A DNA stretch of 13,336 bases from Spirochaetaceae bacterium (GCA_031279895.1 JAITHR010000119.1:1-13336); one strand, 5' to 3'. Counted from the stretch's first letter, positions 1 through 7,325 are shown. Made by a program: numbers and translations. Notes: a model not told the origin generated them from the letters alone.

Positions 1-701
1 GCAGCTTCGAGGGTCTTGACGTCTTTGAAAACCGCAGCCGGGTCCCCGTCCGCAAGGAGGGTTCCGTCCTTCAGTACCGCCACCCGATCCGCCCAACGAA
101 ACGCCAGGTCCATGTCATGGGTGGAAAGGCACACCGCGGCGCCCAGGCCGCTTATAAAATCCATCATCTCCCTGGCGTGCCGGGGGTCAAGGCCCGCGGT
201 AGGCTCGTCAAAAAGGAGCACCTCCGGCTCCATAACCAGCACCGACGCGGCGGCCACCCGCTTTTTCTGACCGTAACTCAAGAAATGAGGCGCCTTGTTC
301 CGCAAATGGTACACGTCGGCGCGGCGCATGGCTTCTTCGGCTTTGGCTTTTACGGTCTCCTGGGGCCATCCCAGGTTGGAAGGGCCGAACGCCACCTCCT
401 GATACACGTCGAGACAGAAAAGCTGGGCGTCCGGATCCTGAAACACCATGCCGACTTTCTTGCGGAGCGCCAAAAGCCCCGCCTTGTCGTGGCGCACCGG
501 CTTCCCCGCAAACCAGACGCTCCCCTCGGTGGGCCGGAGAATCCCGATAAGGCACAGAAACAGCGTGGACTTGCCGGAGCCGTTCGCGCCAATGACGGCA
601 AGGCGCTCGCCCGGCTCGATCGAGAGGTTAAGGCGGTTGAGCGCCGGTGTCCCGTCGCCGTAGCGATAGGTTACCTCGCGCACGGTTATCAAAGGCGCCA
701 T
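1..701 (-). CDS. cbiO: Cobalt ECF transporter ATP-binding protein CbiO (3' end outside window)
   Basis: This is the energy-coupling ATPase of a CbiMNQO cobalt importer, a cytoplasmic protein that drives Co2+ uptake. Reading from the ATG at 701, the visible 233 residues contain every ABC ATPase landmark. They are Walker A GANGSGKST (residues 38-46), the Q-loop VFQDPDAQLF (86-95), the signature LSYGQKKR (141-148), Walker B VLLFDEPTAGLD (161-172) and the switch histidine in STHDMD (193-198). The Tyr in LSYGQ, in place of LSGGQ, is to my knowledge tolerated in CbiO proteins. The start overlaps the end of cbiQ by 13 bases, so the two are probably translationally coupled. The reading frame is still open at position 1; family members are about 250-280 residues long, so only a short C-terminal part is missing. 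The specificity for cobalt comes from the neighbours and the riboswitch rather than from this protein. Confidence 0.95.
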   Translation of the reverse strand, partial: MAPLITVREVTYRYGDGTPALNRLNLSIEPGERLAVIGANGSGKSTLFLCLIGILRPTEGSVWFAGKPVRHDKAGLLALRKKVGMVFQDPDAQLFCLDVYQEVAFGPSNLGWPQETVKAKAEEAMRRADVYHLRNKAPHFLSYGQKKRVAAASVLVMEPEVLLFDEPTAGLDPRHAREMMDFISGLGAAVCLSTHDMDLAFRWADRVAVLKDGTLLADGDPAAVFKDVKTLEA

Positions 702-1474
702 GGGATTATACGTGTCTTAATGAGCGCGATAAGGCCGGCCATGCCGACGGTCGCGGCAACCGCCGCAAGCCGCTCGCTTCCCGATACGGCGCGGGGCACG
801 TAGGGCATGACGCCTTGGTAACAGCGGGCTTCCATGGCGTTCCATGTATCGCCGGAGCGTTTGTACGCCCGAATGAACACGCTGGAAAAGAGGATTCCGC
901 TCCCCCGCACCGCGGTCCGCATCGTAAGGTTTGAAAGCCGCGCCTGCTGCGCCCGGCGCATCTCTTCCCCGATGGCCGTAAGGTCAAAGATGAACCGGTA
1001 GGTGAGGGACATAAGGTCCGCCAGCACCTTTGGAAGCGGGCTCTGGTGGCACAAGCCGAGAATAGCCGGCGCCGGCGCGGTAAGGCAGAGGAAGGAGGCG
1101 CTTACAATGCACCCGAAGGCTTTGAGGAAAAGCCGGAGGCTTAAGACGAGGCGCGCCGTTGAAAAGCCCGTGTACGCGCCGAAGACCCGCACCGAAAAGA
1201 GGGACTGCGGCTCGGCCCCTCTCTCAAGGGCGACGGTTAATGCCCCGACCGCGGTAAAAACCAGGGGCGCGGCGTATACCGCAAGGCAGCGTTTGAGGGA
1301 GACGGCGCGGACGCCGAGGATTCCCATAAACGCGATGATGACAACCGAATAGCAGATTTCATCCGTCGCGAGACAGGACAGCGCGGCACACGCCGCGATA
1401 TACGCCGCGGTTCCCGCGCCCATCTTCCGGGCCGGATGCCGGAGCCGCGGGCTTCCGTTTTCAAGCGGCGCCAC
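689..1474 (-). CDS. cbiQ: Cobalt ECF transporter transmembrane protein CbiQ
   Basis: This is the membrane scaffold (T component) that links the CbiO ATPase to the CbiMN substrate-capture module. The protein is strongly hydrophobic, with about five to six membrane segments. Near its C-terminal half it has the cytoplasmic coupling region, with EEMRRAQQARL and the later AMEARCYQG, which correspond to the two Ala-Arg-Gly coupling motifs; here the Gly appears as Leu and Cys. I chose the GTG at 1474. It has AGGGA upstream at good spacing and gives 261 residues, normal for CbiQ. It also keeps the family's N-terminal segment SPRLRHPARKM (usually SPLHRLDPRxK), which the internal ATG would remove. The longer open frame back to 1603 lies inside cbiN and would add residues unlike the family. 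The gene overlaps cbiN by 14 bases and cbiO by 13, so it is translated as part of the operon. Confidence 0.88.
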   Translation of the reverse strand: MAPLENGSPRLRHPARKMGAGTAAYIAACAALSCLATDEICYSVVIIAFMGILGVRAVSLKRCLAVYAAPLVFTAVGALTVALERGAEPQSLFSVRVFGAYTGFSTARLVLSLRLFLKAFGCIVSASFLCLTAPAPAILGLCHQSPLPKVLADLMSLTYRFIFDLTAIGEEMRRAQQARLSNLTMRTAVRGSGILFSSVFIRAYKRSGDTWNAMEARCYQGVMPYVPRAVSGSERLAAVAATVGMAGLIALIKTRIIPWRL

Positions 1475-1787
1475 GGGCTTTTCCCTTTTGAATACCGATA
1501 AGATACCCGATGCACCCGAAAAACACCCCCGAACCGAGCGCCGCCTGCAAACAGAAGAGGAGGCTTTCGGTTTCACCGCCCGGAGGCGCCCAGATAGGCT
1601 CAAACCACGGCTCGTAGCTCTCGTTTATTTCCAGCACCAGGTCCCCGGCGCTGCCGTCGGCGCCGCCGAATTCGCTGTCCTTTATAAGGAAAAGGGGCGC
1701 GGCTCCTATTATCACCGCCAATACCAGAAGAATAATGCCGGAGGTTACAGCTTTATTCGTTTTGTTCGTTTCATTCATGTCATTCAC
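1461..1787 (-). CDS. cbiN: Cobalt transport protein CbiN
   Basis: This is the small auxiliary subunit of the cobalt ECF transporter, which works with CbiM in metal loading. The 108 residues show the CbiN plan. There is one membrane helix near residues 14-34, then an extracytoplasmic loop containing [26 protein letters not shown] (a conserved-type region rich in acidic and aromatic residues; given here only as an orientation, about residues 41-66), and a second helix near 78-98 ending in a basic tail. The start is a GTG at 1787: AGGAGG at 1795-1800 sits seven bases upstream, a better fit than the ATG nine bases further in. The start codon overlaps the cbiM stop codon (GTGA), a classic coupling arrangement. 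Cobalt rather than nickel is inferred from the presence of CbiN and the cobalamin riboswitch; nickel systems usually carry NikN or NikL instead. Confidence 0.9.
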   Translation of the reverse strand: MNDMNETNKTNKAVTSGIILLVLAVIIGAAPLFLIKDSEFGGADGSAGDLVLEINESYEPWFEPIWAPPGGETESLLFCLQAALGSGVFFGCIGYLIGIQKGKARGAA

Positions 1788-2569
1788 GGCGAAACCTCCT
1801 GCGCTTTCCGTTCCGAAACGCCGAGCGTCCGTATGGCTTCCAGGTCCTCTTTGCAGAGCGACGAGAGGGCGTTGAAGACCACCACCGTTACGAGCGCCTC
1901 GATTACGGCGAGGGGTATCTGGGTAACGGCGAAGATGCCCATGAACTTGAGGATGCCCGGAACCGGATCCCCGGTGTTAAAGGCCGCGCCCAGTTCTATG
2001 GAAGTAATCACATAGGTACTGAGGTCCGCAAAGAACGCCGCGAGGAACACGGCAACCGACTTGGACTTTATGAAGCGGGAACCTAAGAGATAGAAGCCGT
2101 AGCCGATAAGCGGGCCCGCGGCGGCCATGGAGAAGGCGTTTGCCCCCAGGGTCGTAAGCCCCCCGTGCGCCAGAAGCAGGGCCTGGAAAGCCAGCACGAT
2201 AAGTCCCAGCACGCTCATCACCGAAGGTCCGAACAGCACCACCCCCAGTCCCACGCCGGTAGGGTGGGAGGAGCTGCCCGTTACCGACGGTATCTTCAGC
2301 GCGGACAGCACAAAACAGAACGCCGCGGCCATGGCAAGGAGCAGTTTCGCCCGCGGGTTTTCCGCGCAGGCCCGGCGGATGACCGCAAGGCCGCGTATAA
2401 AAAAGGGAAGGTAGAGCGCGGTCCAGAACAGGCACCACTTCGGAGGCAGAAACCCCTCGGTAATGTGCATGGCATAGGAGCCGGGAACCGTGACCAGGGC
2501 AAGAACCGCCAGCGCGGACGCGAGACGGAGCCTTGATACTGAAAAAGAAGGGACGTTTGGGATACGCAT
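1784..2569 (-). CDS. cbiM: Cobalt ECF transporter substrate-capture protein CbiM
   Basis: This is the membrane subunit that binds Co2+ and sets substrate specificity. The 261-residue protein begins with a signal-peptide-like stretch (residues 1-33) ending SYA, followed directly by MHITEGFLP (34-42). In the family the processed N-terminus begins Met-His and the His helps chelate the metal, so the predicted cleavage gives the expected mature end. A second family motif, [11 protein letters not shown] (99-109), carries another conserved His. Six or so further hydrophobic segments follow. The ATG at 2569 has GAGGAGG at 2574-2580, four bases upstream. The gene is first in cbiMNQO and sits about 100 bases downstream of a cobalamin riboswitch, which predicts expression when cobalamin is scarce. 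The C-terminal hydrophilic tail overlaps the cbiN start. Confidence 0.95.
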   Translation of the reverse strand: MRIPNVPSFSVSRLRLASALAVLALVTVPGSYAMHITEGFLPPKWCLFWTALYLPFFIRGLAVIRRACAENPRAKLLLAMAAAFCFVLSALKIPSVTGSSSHPTGVGLGVVLFGPSVMSVLGLIVLAFQALLLAHGGLTTLGANAFSMAAAGPLIGYGFYLLGSRFIKSKSVAVFLAAFFADLSTYVITSIELGAAFNTGDPVPGILKFMGIFAVTQIPLAVIEALVTVVVFNALSSLCKEDLEAIRTLGVSERKAQEVSP

Positions 2570-2573
2570 ATAT

Positions 2574-2669
2574 CCTCCTCGGGACGTATACCTGCCCTTT
2601 GGATAATCCCGACGGGACGCGGAAGGCGCAACTGTACCGAGCCGCCCTTCTTCCGAGGGTTTCAGGTAT
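2574..2669 (-). promoter_or_regulatory. Likely expression platform of the cobalamin riboswitch, including the cbiM ribosome binding site
   Basis: The leader between the riboswitch core and cbiM contains two complementary pairs that cannot form together in a simple fold. In the RNA, CCTCGG (2658-2653) can pair with CCGAGG (2582-2577), which overlaps the Shine-Dalgarno GAGGAGG (2580-2574). ATACCTG (2669-2663), just after the P1 stem, can pair with CAGGTAT (2594-2588), just before the Shine-Dalgarno site. The order of segments makes these pairings cross. I see no hairpin followed by a T run, so control at translation initiation is more likely than transcription termination. The pairings are read directly; the switching mechanism is inference. 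Confidence 0.55.
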
Positions 2670-2672
2670 CGC

Positions 2673-2874
2673 GTAAGGATCGTCTCCCGACTTCCGGATC
2701 GCGTTACTCGACGCGCCTTCTCAGCAGGTTCCGCCGGCGTTTAGTCCGTGCGTCTCCTGTAATGGCGTTATCAGTCCCGAAGGGGGAACCCCCCTTGGTC
2801 GGGTGATTGCGTCTTTCATCCCCGGTTACGGTGGCGGGACCGCTGTGGAATTACACCACATTCCGGATCCTTAC
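2673..2874 (-). ncRNA. Cobalamin (B12) riboswitch aptamer
   Basis: On the minus strand the segment has the core of the cobalamin riboswitch. It includes CCCGCCACCGTAACCGG (complement of 2822-2838), a GCTGAGAAGGCGCG segment and the B12-box-like AAGTCGGGAGACG (2693-2681). The two ends close with a perfect 9-bp P1 stem: GTAAGGATC (2874-2866) with GATCCTTAC (2681-2673). The family represses cobalamin and cobalt uptake genes when adenosylcobalamin or a related form binds. Its position between a promoter and cbiMNQO fits that role exactly. I did not fold the whole RNA, so inner stems are not assigned. Confidence 0.92.
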
Positions 2875-2883
2875 ACACGGGTC

Positions 2884-2912
2884 ATCATACCGGTCCCGTG
2901 CGGCCCTGTCAA
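2884..2912 (-). promoter_or_regulatory. Sigma70-type promoter for riboswitch and cbiMNQO
   Basis: On the minus strand TTGACA (2912-2907) and TATGAT (2889-2884) are separated by exactly 17 bases. A transcript starting about seven bases downstream would begin next to the riboswitch P1 stem at 2874, as expected for a riboswitch leader. The promoter sits in the short gap after the chemoreceptor gene, so the cobalt operon has its own promoter although it lies on the same strand as the upstream unit. Confidence 0.85.
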
Positions 2913-2934
2913 GCTTCGCGCCGCAAGGGGCGGG

Positions 2935-4764
2935 CTAAATCTTGAAACGGGTGATTTCTTCCATGAGGACCGCGATGCTCTGCTTGTTTTCCTGGCTCAT
3001 GCCTTGTATCCGGTTTATGGTGGCGTTAAGCTGATCCATGCCGGAGGCTATCTCCCCCACCTTGTCGGTGAGATCCGAAGTCAGGGTCTCAAGGTTCTTG
3101 CCTTTTTCTATGATTTCCCGGCTGTCGGTCAGCATTTCCCTGGAACCGGCGCGGACGTTTTGCGTAACGTTGTTTGAAATGCCGATGGTCTCAAGGATTT
3201 CCCTGCTGCCCGCATCCTGCTCTTCCATGGCGTTTCGTATCTGGGTTTCCAGCTCCGAGACGACGCGCACCCCGTTGTCTATATCCTCGAAATGGGTCAG
3301 CGCCGTTTCGGTGGAAAGGCTTATGCTGTCCAGGGATCCCTTTATCTCCTTAAGCACCGAAGAGACGGTCTTGGCCTGGGAGCTCGAAGACTCCGCCAGC
3401 TTCCGTATCTCGTCCGAAACTACCGCGAACCCCCGTCCCACGGCACCGGCGTGCGCGGCCTCTATCGCCGCGGTCCTGGCAAGAAGGTTCGTCTGGCTTG
3501 CGATGTTCTGTATCACCTTGTTAATCTCCAGAAGCCGTTCGGACTCAAGGGTAACTTTCATAACGGCCTCCGCCACCTGACGAAGCCCCTCCCGCCCCTT
3601 TCGGGACGCCGCGGCCAGGCTCTCCACGTTTTTCTCGTTCCGTATAAGGTTCTGGGTCACCGACGCGGTAGTGGCCGCCATCTCCTCTATGGCCGAAGAG
3701 GAGCGGGAAATCGTGGCCGCCTGGTTCTCGATGTCCTTGTCAAGGGCGTTGAGGGCCTCCACGATGCGTTCCGTCGCGTCGTTGGTCTCCGTAATGTCGG
3801 ACGACTGGTGGGCGGCCTTGTTTTTCATGTCCTGGGTATTGGAGGTCATGCCGCGCACCGCCGAAGCGGACTGGACCATGATGTCGGAAAGCTCCGCGCC
3901 GATGCCGGAGAGGTTCCTGGCCTTGTCCTGAATGGCCGTTATAAGGGTTTTGATGCCCTCTTTGGTCTGGTTAAGGAGGCGCATCATCTGCGCGAGCTCG
4001 TCCGCGCCCGTAACCTTCGCCTCTTTCGTGAGGTCCCCTTCGGCAATGGCCTTCAGCATGGTAAACGTGCGCTCGAGGGGCTTCACCACCATACCGGACA
4101 CGACAAAGCCCAGCACCACTGCGGCGAGAAAGCCGGCGGCCATAAATGCCAGCATGATAACCGTTATATGGAACCCCCGCTCCGTATTATGAAGCACGTC
4201 CTCTTCGAGGTCCCGCCGCGTCTGGTTGAGCAGCGTTATGGACGCGGCGTAAAACGAGTAGGAATAGGTATAGGCTTTTACCATGGCGCTCGTGTATTCG
4301 TCATAGAGGTCCGTAAGCCCCGGGCCCTCCGGCGTTCTGAGGAGGGGGTCGATATACCGGTCGAGGAGGGTGCAGTAGTTATTCCGCCACGCGGCGTAGC
4401 TGTCGTGTATCTCCTGATACCGCGGGGAGTTCCCCGATACTTCCGGGAGGCCGGTAAAGTCGGCCCATATCTCGTCGACCTCCCGCAGGACCTCGCGGCT
4501 TTCGGTCTTAATGGTCTCCAGCTTCCGCATCCGGTTGAAATCGCTCTCCGACGCCATAAGCTCGTGGATATACGAGCGTATCAGGGTGCGCTGGTAGTTA
4601 AGGGAGTGGAGGTTCTCGATGAGCGGGAGGCTGTACAGCCCCAGGTTGTTAAGGGACCGTGTGGGCGTGAGGTTCCCGTACAGGCCGAAACCGCCGATGG
4701 CGATGGTAATAACGGCGCCGATAAGAAACCCGCCCCGTATCTTCATTCCTACGGTCATAATCAT
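2935..4764 (-). CDS. Methyl-accepting chemotaxis protein with altered hairpin-tip residues
   Basis: This is a membrane chemoreceptor that would signal to CheA/CheW. In the 609 residues, TM1 lies near 11-29, followed by a periplasmic, mostly helical ligand domain of about 165 residues (four-helix-bundle type). TM2 lies near 200-226, a HAMP segment near 226-280, and the long cytoplasmic coiled-coil signalling domain runs to the C-terminus. The hairpin tip is [20 protein letters not shown] (421-440) followed by AVGRGFAVV. Compared with Tsr, the positions of Leu380, Asn381, Arg388 and Glu391 are Arg430, Thr431, His438 and Ala441. The C-terminus (ITRFKI) has no CheR-tethering pentapeptide. The ATG at 4764 has GAGAGG six bases upstream; ATGs at codons 3 and 7 are alternatives. 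The gene begins 15 bases after the BMP-family lipoprotein gene, so the two are almost certainly co-transcribed, and the receptor may sense that protein or its ligand. Confidence 0.93.
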   Translation of the reverse strand: MIMTVGMKIRGGFLIGAVITIAIGGFGLYGNLTPTRSLNNLGLYSLPLIENLHSLNYQRTLIRSYIHELMASESDFNRMRKLETIKTESREVLREVDEIWADFTGLPEVSGNSPRYQEIHDSYAAWRNNYCTLLDRYIDPLLRTPEGPGLTDLYDEYTSAMVKAYTYSYSFYAASITLLNQTRRDLEEDVLHNTERGFHITVIMLAFMAAGFLAAVVLGFVVSGMVVKPLERTFTMLKAIAEGDLTKEAKVTGADELAQMMRLLNQTKEGIKTLITAIQDKARNLSGIGAELSDIMVQSASAVRGMTSNTQDMKNKAAHQSSDITETNDATERIVEALNALDKDIENQAATISRSSSAIEEMAATTASVTQNLIRNEKNVESLAAASRKGREGLRQVAEAVMKVTLESERLLEINKVIQNIASQTNLLARTAAIEAAHAGAVGRGFAVVSDEIRKLAESSSSQAKTVSSVLKEIKGSLDSISLSTETALTHFEDIDNGVRVVSELETQIRNAMEEQDAGSREILETIGISNNVTQNVRAGSREMLTDSREIIEKGKNLETLTSDLTDKVGEIASGMDQLNATINRIQGMSQENKQSIAVLMEEITRFKI

Positions 4765-4779
4765 AGCGCGCCTCTCCCT

Positions 4780-5901
4780 CTAGTCCGCGGCCTGAAGGCC
4801 CGGGGGCGCAAGCCCCGCGGCCAGAGCTTCCCCGTATGTCGCGGCAACCGGTATGCGTTTCGAGACGATGCCCTCCCGTATCTCCCGCATCCGGTCAAGA
4901 ACCGCGCCGCTCAGCATATCGGCGGTGAACCCCACCCCCTCGTCTTCCAGCGTCAGGGTTTCGGCGGAGCTGCCTCTGAAGGCGTTGTTCCGCACCGCGG
5001 TTATGGCGGCAAAGGACGCGGTATCCACCCGCTTTATCATGGAGGTCAGGACCGCCGAGGAGTTGGGCGCGTACAGCCCCACGTCGTACTGGTCGCTGTC
5101 GACCCCCACGGCCCACACGTCCCGCCCCCGCCGCCGGTACGCCCTGGCCTGTTCTATGGCACCGGAACCGGTGGCGCCTGCTGCGGAGAACACGGCGAAC
5201 ACTCCGGAATCGAACCATTCCCCGGCTTTCCGAAAGGCGGATTCCGGATCGTCCCAGGAATCGGCATAGAAGTCCACGATTTCCGCCTCCGGTATGATCG
5301 AGCGGACGCCCTGCACGTAGCCCATCTCGAACTTGGTAATGGTTGACGAGGCCATGCCGCCTATGAAGCCGAAAACCGGCTTTTCCGCGCCGCTCTCCGC
5401 AGCCTTGAGCGCAGCCGCGGCGCCCGCAAGGTAGCTCCCCTCGTGTTCGGCAAAGATATACTGGGCCACGTTCGGCTCGTTCACCCAGTCAACGTCGATG
5501 ATGGCGAACTTCTGCGCCGGATAGAGAGGCGCGGTTTCGCCAAGCGCGTCGGCAAAGGTAAAGCCCGCGACGAGTATGAGATCCCAGTACCGCGACTCGC
5601 AGGCCGCTTTCATCACCGGAAGGTACTCTTCACCGCCCATGCACCGGGCCGTATTGTACAGAATCCCCCGACTCCTCTGGTTGTCCCAGGTTTCCCCGTA
5701 AAAGCGCAGGATGCCCTGAAACGTCGCCTTAAAAAAGCTGTCGTCGTTTTCACCCGCCACGTCGGTAAGAAGGAGGGTCGTGGGCCCGGCTGGTTTTTTC
5801 TCTTTTTTTCCAATACTCGGCTCTTTGCCGGCACACCCGCCGGCAACCACAAGCGCCGCCATAAGAAGCGCCCCTATTTTTATGCTCATAGCGCCCAGCA
5901 T
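4780..5901 (-). CDS. BMP-family (PnrA/TmpC-like) substrate-binding lipoprotein
   Basis: This is a lipid-anchored periplasmic binding protein of the BMP family, whose known members (T. pallidum TmpC/PnrA, B. burgdorferi BmpA-D) bind nucleosides for ABC transporters. An N-terminal hydrophobic signal ends at AGGC, making Cys23 the likely lipidated residue, although the lipobox is not canonical. Family landmarks follow in order: TDVAGENDDSF (46-56), AEHEGSYLAGAAAA (151-164), GFIGGM (178-183), the glycine-rich AAGATGSGAIEQA (240-252) and WAVGVDSDQ (263-271). The length of 373 is normal. No permease or ATPase genes follow. Instead a chemoreceptor gene begins 15 bases downstream, suggesting a sensory use. 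AAGGAGG lies upstream of the ATG at 5901, next to the boundary hairpin of a repeat element (5927-5939), so that element forms part of the leader. The ligand is not determined by the sequence. Confidence 0.88.
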   Translation of the reverse strand: MLGAMSIKIGALLMAALVVAGGCAGKEPSIGKKEKKPAGPTTLLLTDVAGENDDSFFKATFQGILRFYGETWDNQRSRGILYNTARCMGGEEYLPVMKAACESRYWDLILVAGFTFADALGETAPLYPAQKFAIIDVDWVNEPNVAQYIFAEHEGSYLAGAAAALKAAESGAEKPVFGFIGGMASSTITKFEMGYVQGVRSIIPEAEIVDFYADSWDDPESAFRKAGEWFDSGVFAVFSAAGATGSGAIEQARAYRRRGRDVWAVGVDSDQYDVGLYAPNSSAVLTSMIKRVDTASFAAITAVRNNAFRGSSAETLTLEDEGVGFTADMLSGAVLDRMREIREGIVSKRIPVAATYGEALAAGLAPPGLQAAD

Positions 5902-5926
5902 ACCGAACCGCCCCCCTCCTTGTCTA

Positions 5927-6371
5927 CAGCCTCCGGCTGTTCTAGCATGGCCGCCCCGTCTCCGACGGTTTCAGCATGGCCGCCCCGTCTCCGACGGTTT
6001 CAGCATGGCCGCCCCGTCTCCGACGGTTTCAAACATGGCCGCCCCGTCTCCGACGGTTTCAAACATGGCCGCCCCGTCTCCGACGGTTTCAAACATGGCC
6101 GCCTGTTGTTTCCAAATGGTGCAACACCCTGTCCTGTTAGGGGGCTGTTTGCTGTTGAGGCGCGGCTACGCTTCGCGCAGCCTCCGACGGTTCGGGAGCC
6201 GTGCGTTGGTGCGCGTCGTAAGGGGCGGCGCGTTGTTCGGGGCGCGGCGCAGGAAGTCGCAGTGGGGGGTTTGGGGGGTTCTTCGCCCCCCCCCGCCGCC
6301 GGAGGCAGCCGGTCTGTCGTTGCCCGGTTCGGGGCGCTTCGCTGGACGCTGTTTAAAACCGTCGGAGACGG
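5927..6371. repeat. Hairpin-bounded repeat element, copy A (expanded)
   Basis: This is the longest of three related non-coding elements in the window. Its left end is the hairpin CAGCC-TCC-GGCTG (5927-5939) and its right end CCGTC-GGA-GACGG (6359-6371). Between them lie a tandem array (5947-6094) and then about 250 bases clearly similar to copy B at 11875-12135. Shared blocks include TTAGGGGGCTG, GGCGCGGCTACGCTTCGCGC, GCCGCCGGAGGCAGC and GGTCTGTCGTTG. An inner hairpin GGGGGG-ttcttcg-CCCCCC (6273-6291) sits where copy B has a different palindrome. The sequence from the last full tandem hairpin into GTTTCAAAC is matched inversely by GTTTAAAACCGTCGGAGACGG at the right end. Open frames cross the element in several frames but look like GC-rich artefacts. 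It lies directly upstream of the BMP-family gene. Confidence 0.8.
5947..6094. repeat. Tandem array of five 29/30-bp hairpin units
   Basis: Five consecutive units begin ATGGCCGCC at 5947, 5976, 6005, 6035 and 6065, and a sixth truncated start occurs at 6095. The first two unit lengths are 29 bases and the last three 30. Each unit contains CCGTC-TCC-GACGG, and the 30-base units end in the palindrome GTTTCAAAC. There are no variable spacers, so this is not CRISPR. The near identity of the units indicates recent tandem expansion of the left-end hairpin of element A. Confidence 0.95.
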
Positions 6372-6430
6372 CGCCGCCGGAACAACGCGCAGGCCGGTGC
6401 GCGGATGTAAAAATTTTCCGGTAAAACCGC

Positions 6431-6459
6431 TTGACTAAAAATCTATTAGTTATTATGCT
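6431..6459 (+). promoter_or_regulatory. Possible sigma70-type promoter reading right
   Basis: TTGACT (6431-6436) and TATGCT (6454-6459) are 17 bases apart in a locally AT-rich stretch. CTATTAG occurs twice as a direct repeat around the -10 box, and AAATCTA / TAGATTT form an inverted repeat across it, a layout compatible with a regulator site. No gene starts within 400 bases downstream. Confidence 0.45.
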
Positions 6460-6563
6460 TAAACCTATTAGATTTATGAGATGTATTTTTTATGAAAGAG
6501 TATACTGATTTTTTGTTATGGGCATTACTCTTCCCGTTAGGGCGGAGTTCGCCTAGAACGCCG

Positions 6564-6592
6564 ACAATAATGTACAATCTTGTCTTCGTCAA
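6564..6592 (-). promoter_or_regulatory. Possible promoter reading left, with a palindrome over its -35 box
   Basis: On the minus strand TTGACG (6592-6587) and TATTGT (6569-6564) are 17 bases apart. The near-perfect palindrome GTCAAGTACCTGAC (6588-6601) covers the -35 box and resembles an operator. Transcripts would run left through element A into the BMP-family/chemoreceptor unit, giving a leader of roughly 650 bases. This is only a pattern match. Confidence 0.35.
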
Positions 6593-6817
6593 GTACCTGA
6601 CACTACTCTAGAACCGCCTCGTCCTCACCTCCAAGCCCCTGTTCCCGCGTACCGACGCCGCTTCATTTTCATTCACCGTATAGACGATTCTCTTATCAGC
6701 AACCGGGGCATCCGACGACTGCCTGCGGCCTCATAAGAAAAAACAAAAAAGAAAAAACCGCCGAAACCCTTTGGATTTGCACGATGAAAAGGGGTCCGGC
6801 GTGTTTTATAGAGAAGG

Positions 6818-6837
6818 CTTTACCCGTAGGGGTAAAG
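6818..6837. other. Strong hairpin upstream of the TRL-like lipoprotein gene
   Basis: CTTTACCC-GTAG-GGGTAAAG forms an 8-bp perfect stem with a four-base loop. No T run follows on either strand, so it is not an evident intrinsic terminator. It lies 62 bases before the start codon and may structure the leader or mark an operator. Confidence 0.6.
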
Positions 6838-6899
6838 AAATTACGGCGCCTCACGTACATTTCAGTCCTGAGAGCGCCTCAAATCGGAGGTTTTTCAAA

Positions 6900-7199
6900 A
6901 TGAAAAACAAAAGGTTCTTTTTGGGAATGCTCGGCGTTCTGCTGGCATTCGGATTGTTTTCTATCGCGGGGTGCGCGACCTACTCGACCCGCGACGGCGT
7001 AACGACACCCCTCGGCGCTTTTACCTCGGCGAAGATCAACGAATCACGACCGGTTATCGCGGAGTATAGCATTATACTCGGATTGATAACAACCGGTTAT
7101 CCAGAATTCCTTGCCGCAACCAAAGGAAAAGAGATTGATATAATCGACACGAATTATTTCAATTTCTTTCAGAAGGTACAGGCCGTACAAAAGGAATAG
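6900..7199 (+). CDS. Small lipoprotein, possibly of the TRL-like family
   Basis: The gene encodes 99 residues. I start it at the ATG at 6900 because CGGAGG lies nine bases upstream and the protein then opens with a clean signal peptide: basic MKNKRFF, a hydrophobic core and the lipobox SIAGC (Cys25). A longer open frame to 6771 would bury the signal. The mature part is short. The block ILGLITTGYPEFLAATKGKEIDIIDTNYFNFF (given by position, residues 57-88; key elements are GLxxTG, AATKGKEI and the ID pair) resembles the TRL-like small lipoprotein family, whose role is unknown. That match is from memory of the pattern and is uncertain. A hairpin-plus-T terminator follows at 7247, so it is probably a single-gene transcript. 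It would sit in a membrane facing the periplasm or the cell surface. Confidence 0.75.
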   Translation: MKNKRFFLGMLGVLLAFGLFSIAGCATYSTRDGVTTPLGAFTSAKINESRPVIAEYSIILGLITTGYPEFLAATKGKEIDIIDTNYFNFFQKVQAVQKE

Positions 7200-7246
7200 C
7201 AGGGTAAGGTTGTTCCGAGTCTTTCAAAGACTGTGAAGTAGATGTA

Positions 7247-7284
7247 ATCCTTCGGCTGTCCTTGTGCGGTCGAAGGATGTTTTT
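7247..7284 (+). terminator. Probable intrinsic terminator after the TRL-like lipoprotein gene
   Basis: ATCCTTCG (7247-7254) pairs perfectly with CGAAGGAT (7271-7278), and GTTTTTA follows immediately. The loop of 16 bases is large for an intrinsic terminator but can shorten by inner pairing. It separates the lipoprotein gene from the DUF262 gene. Confidence 0.6.
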
Positions 7285-7325
7285 AACATTGTATAGTTAA
7301 AATATTACTAAGAGGAGCATATACA

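Larger units (their letters stand above)
6372..6899. other. Intergenic region without a recognisable gene
   Basis: About 530 bases separate repeat element A from the next gene. The stretch is more AT-rich than its left side and contains two promoter-like sites (listed separately), an A-rich run near 6736-6757 and a strong hairpin at 6818-6837. A short open frame starting ATG at 6494 would encode about 39 residues but has no good ribosome binding site and I do not recognise it. An untranslated RNA is possible because of the promoter at 6431-6459, but I see no family signature. Confidence 0.6.

Noticed and set aside
1475..1603. N-terminal extension of CbiQ to the codon at 1603
   Set aside because: It overlaps cbiN over more than 120 bases, does not resemble CbiQ, and the GTG at 1474 has a good ribosome binding site and gives a normal family length.
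3292..5346. A 684-residue open frame on the plus strand opposite the chemoreceptor and lipoprotein genes
   Set aside because: It is the antisense shadow of two well-supported genes, caused by high GC at codon positions. It has no recognisable domains and crosses the boundary of the two real genes.
5947..6094. Possible CRISPR array (29/30-base repeats)
   Set aside because: The units follow each other directly with no variable spacers, and there are no cas genes in the window.
5443..6438. Plus-strand open frames with MAAPSPTVS-type peptide repeats
   Set aside because: The frame is antisense to the lipoprotein gene and then crosses the hairpin array. The peptide repetition follows from the DNA repeat, and the unit lengths 29 and 30 shift the frame between units.
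6771..6899. Longer start for the small lipoprotein
   Set aside because: It would place 43 residues before the signal peptide and cover the hairpin at 6818-6837; the ATG at 6900 has CGGAGG at proper spacing.
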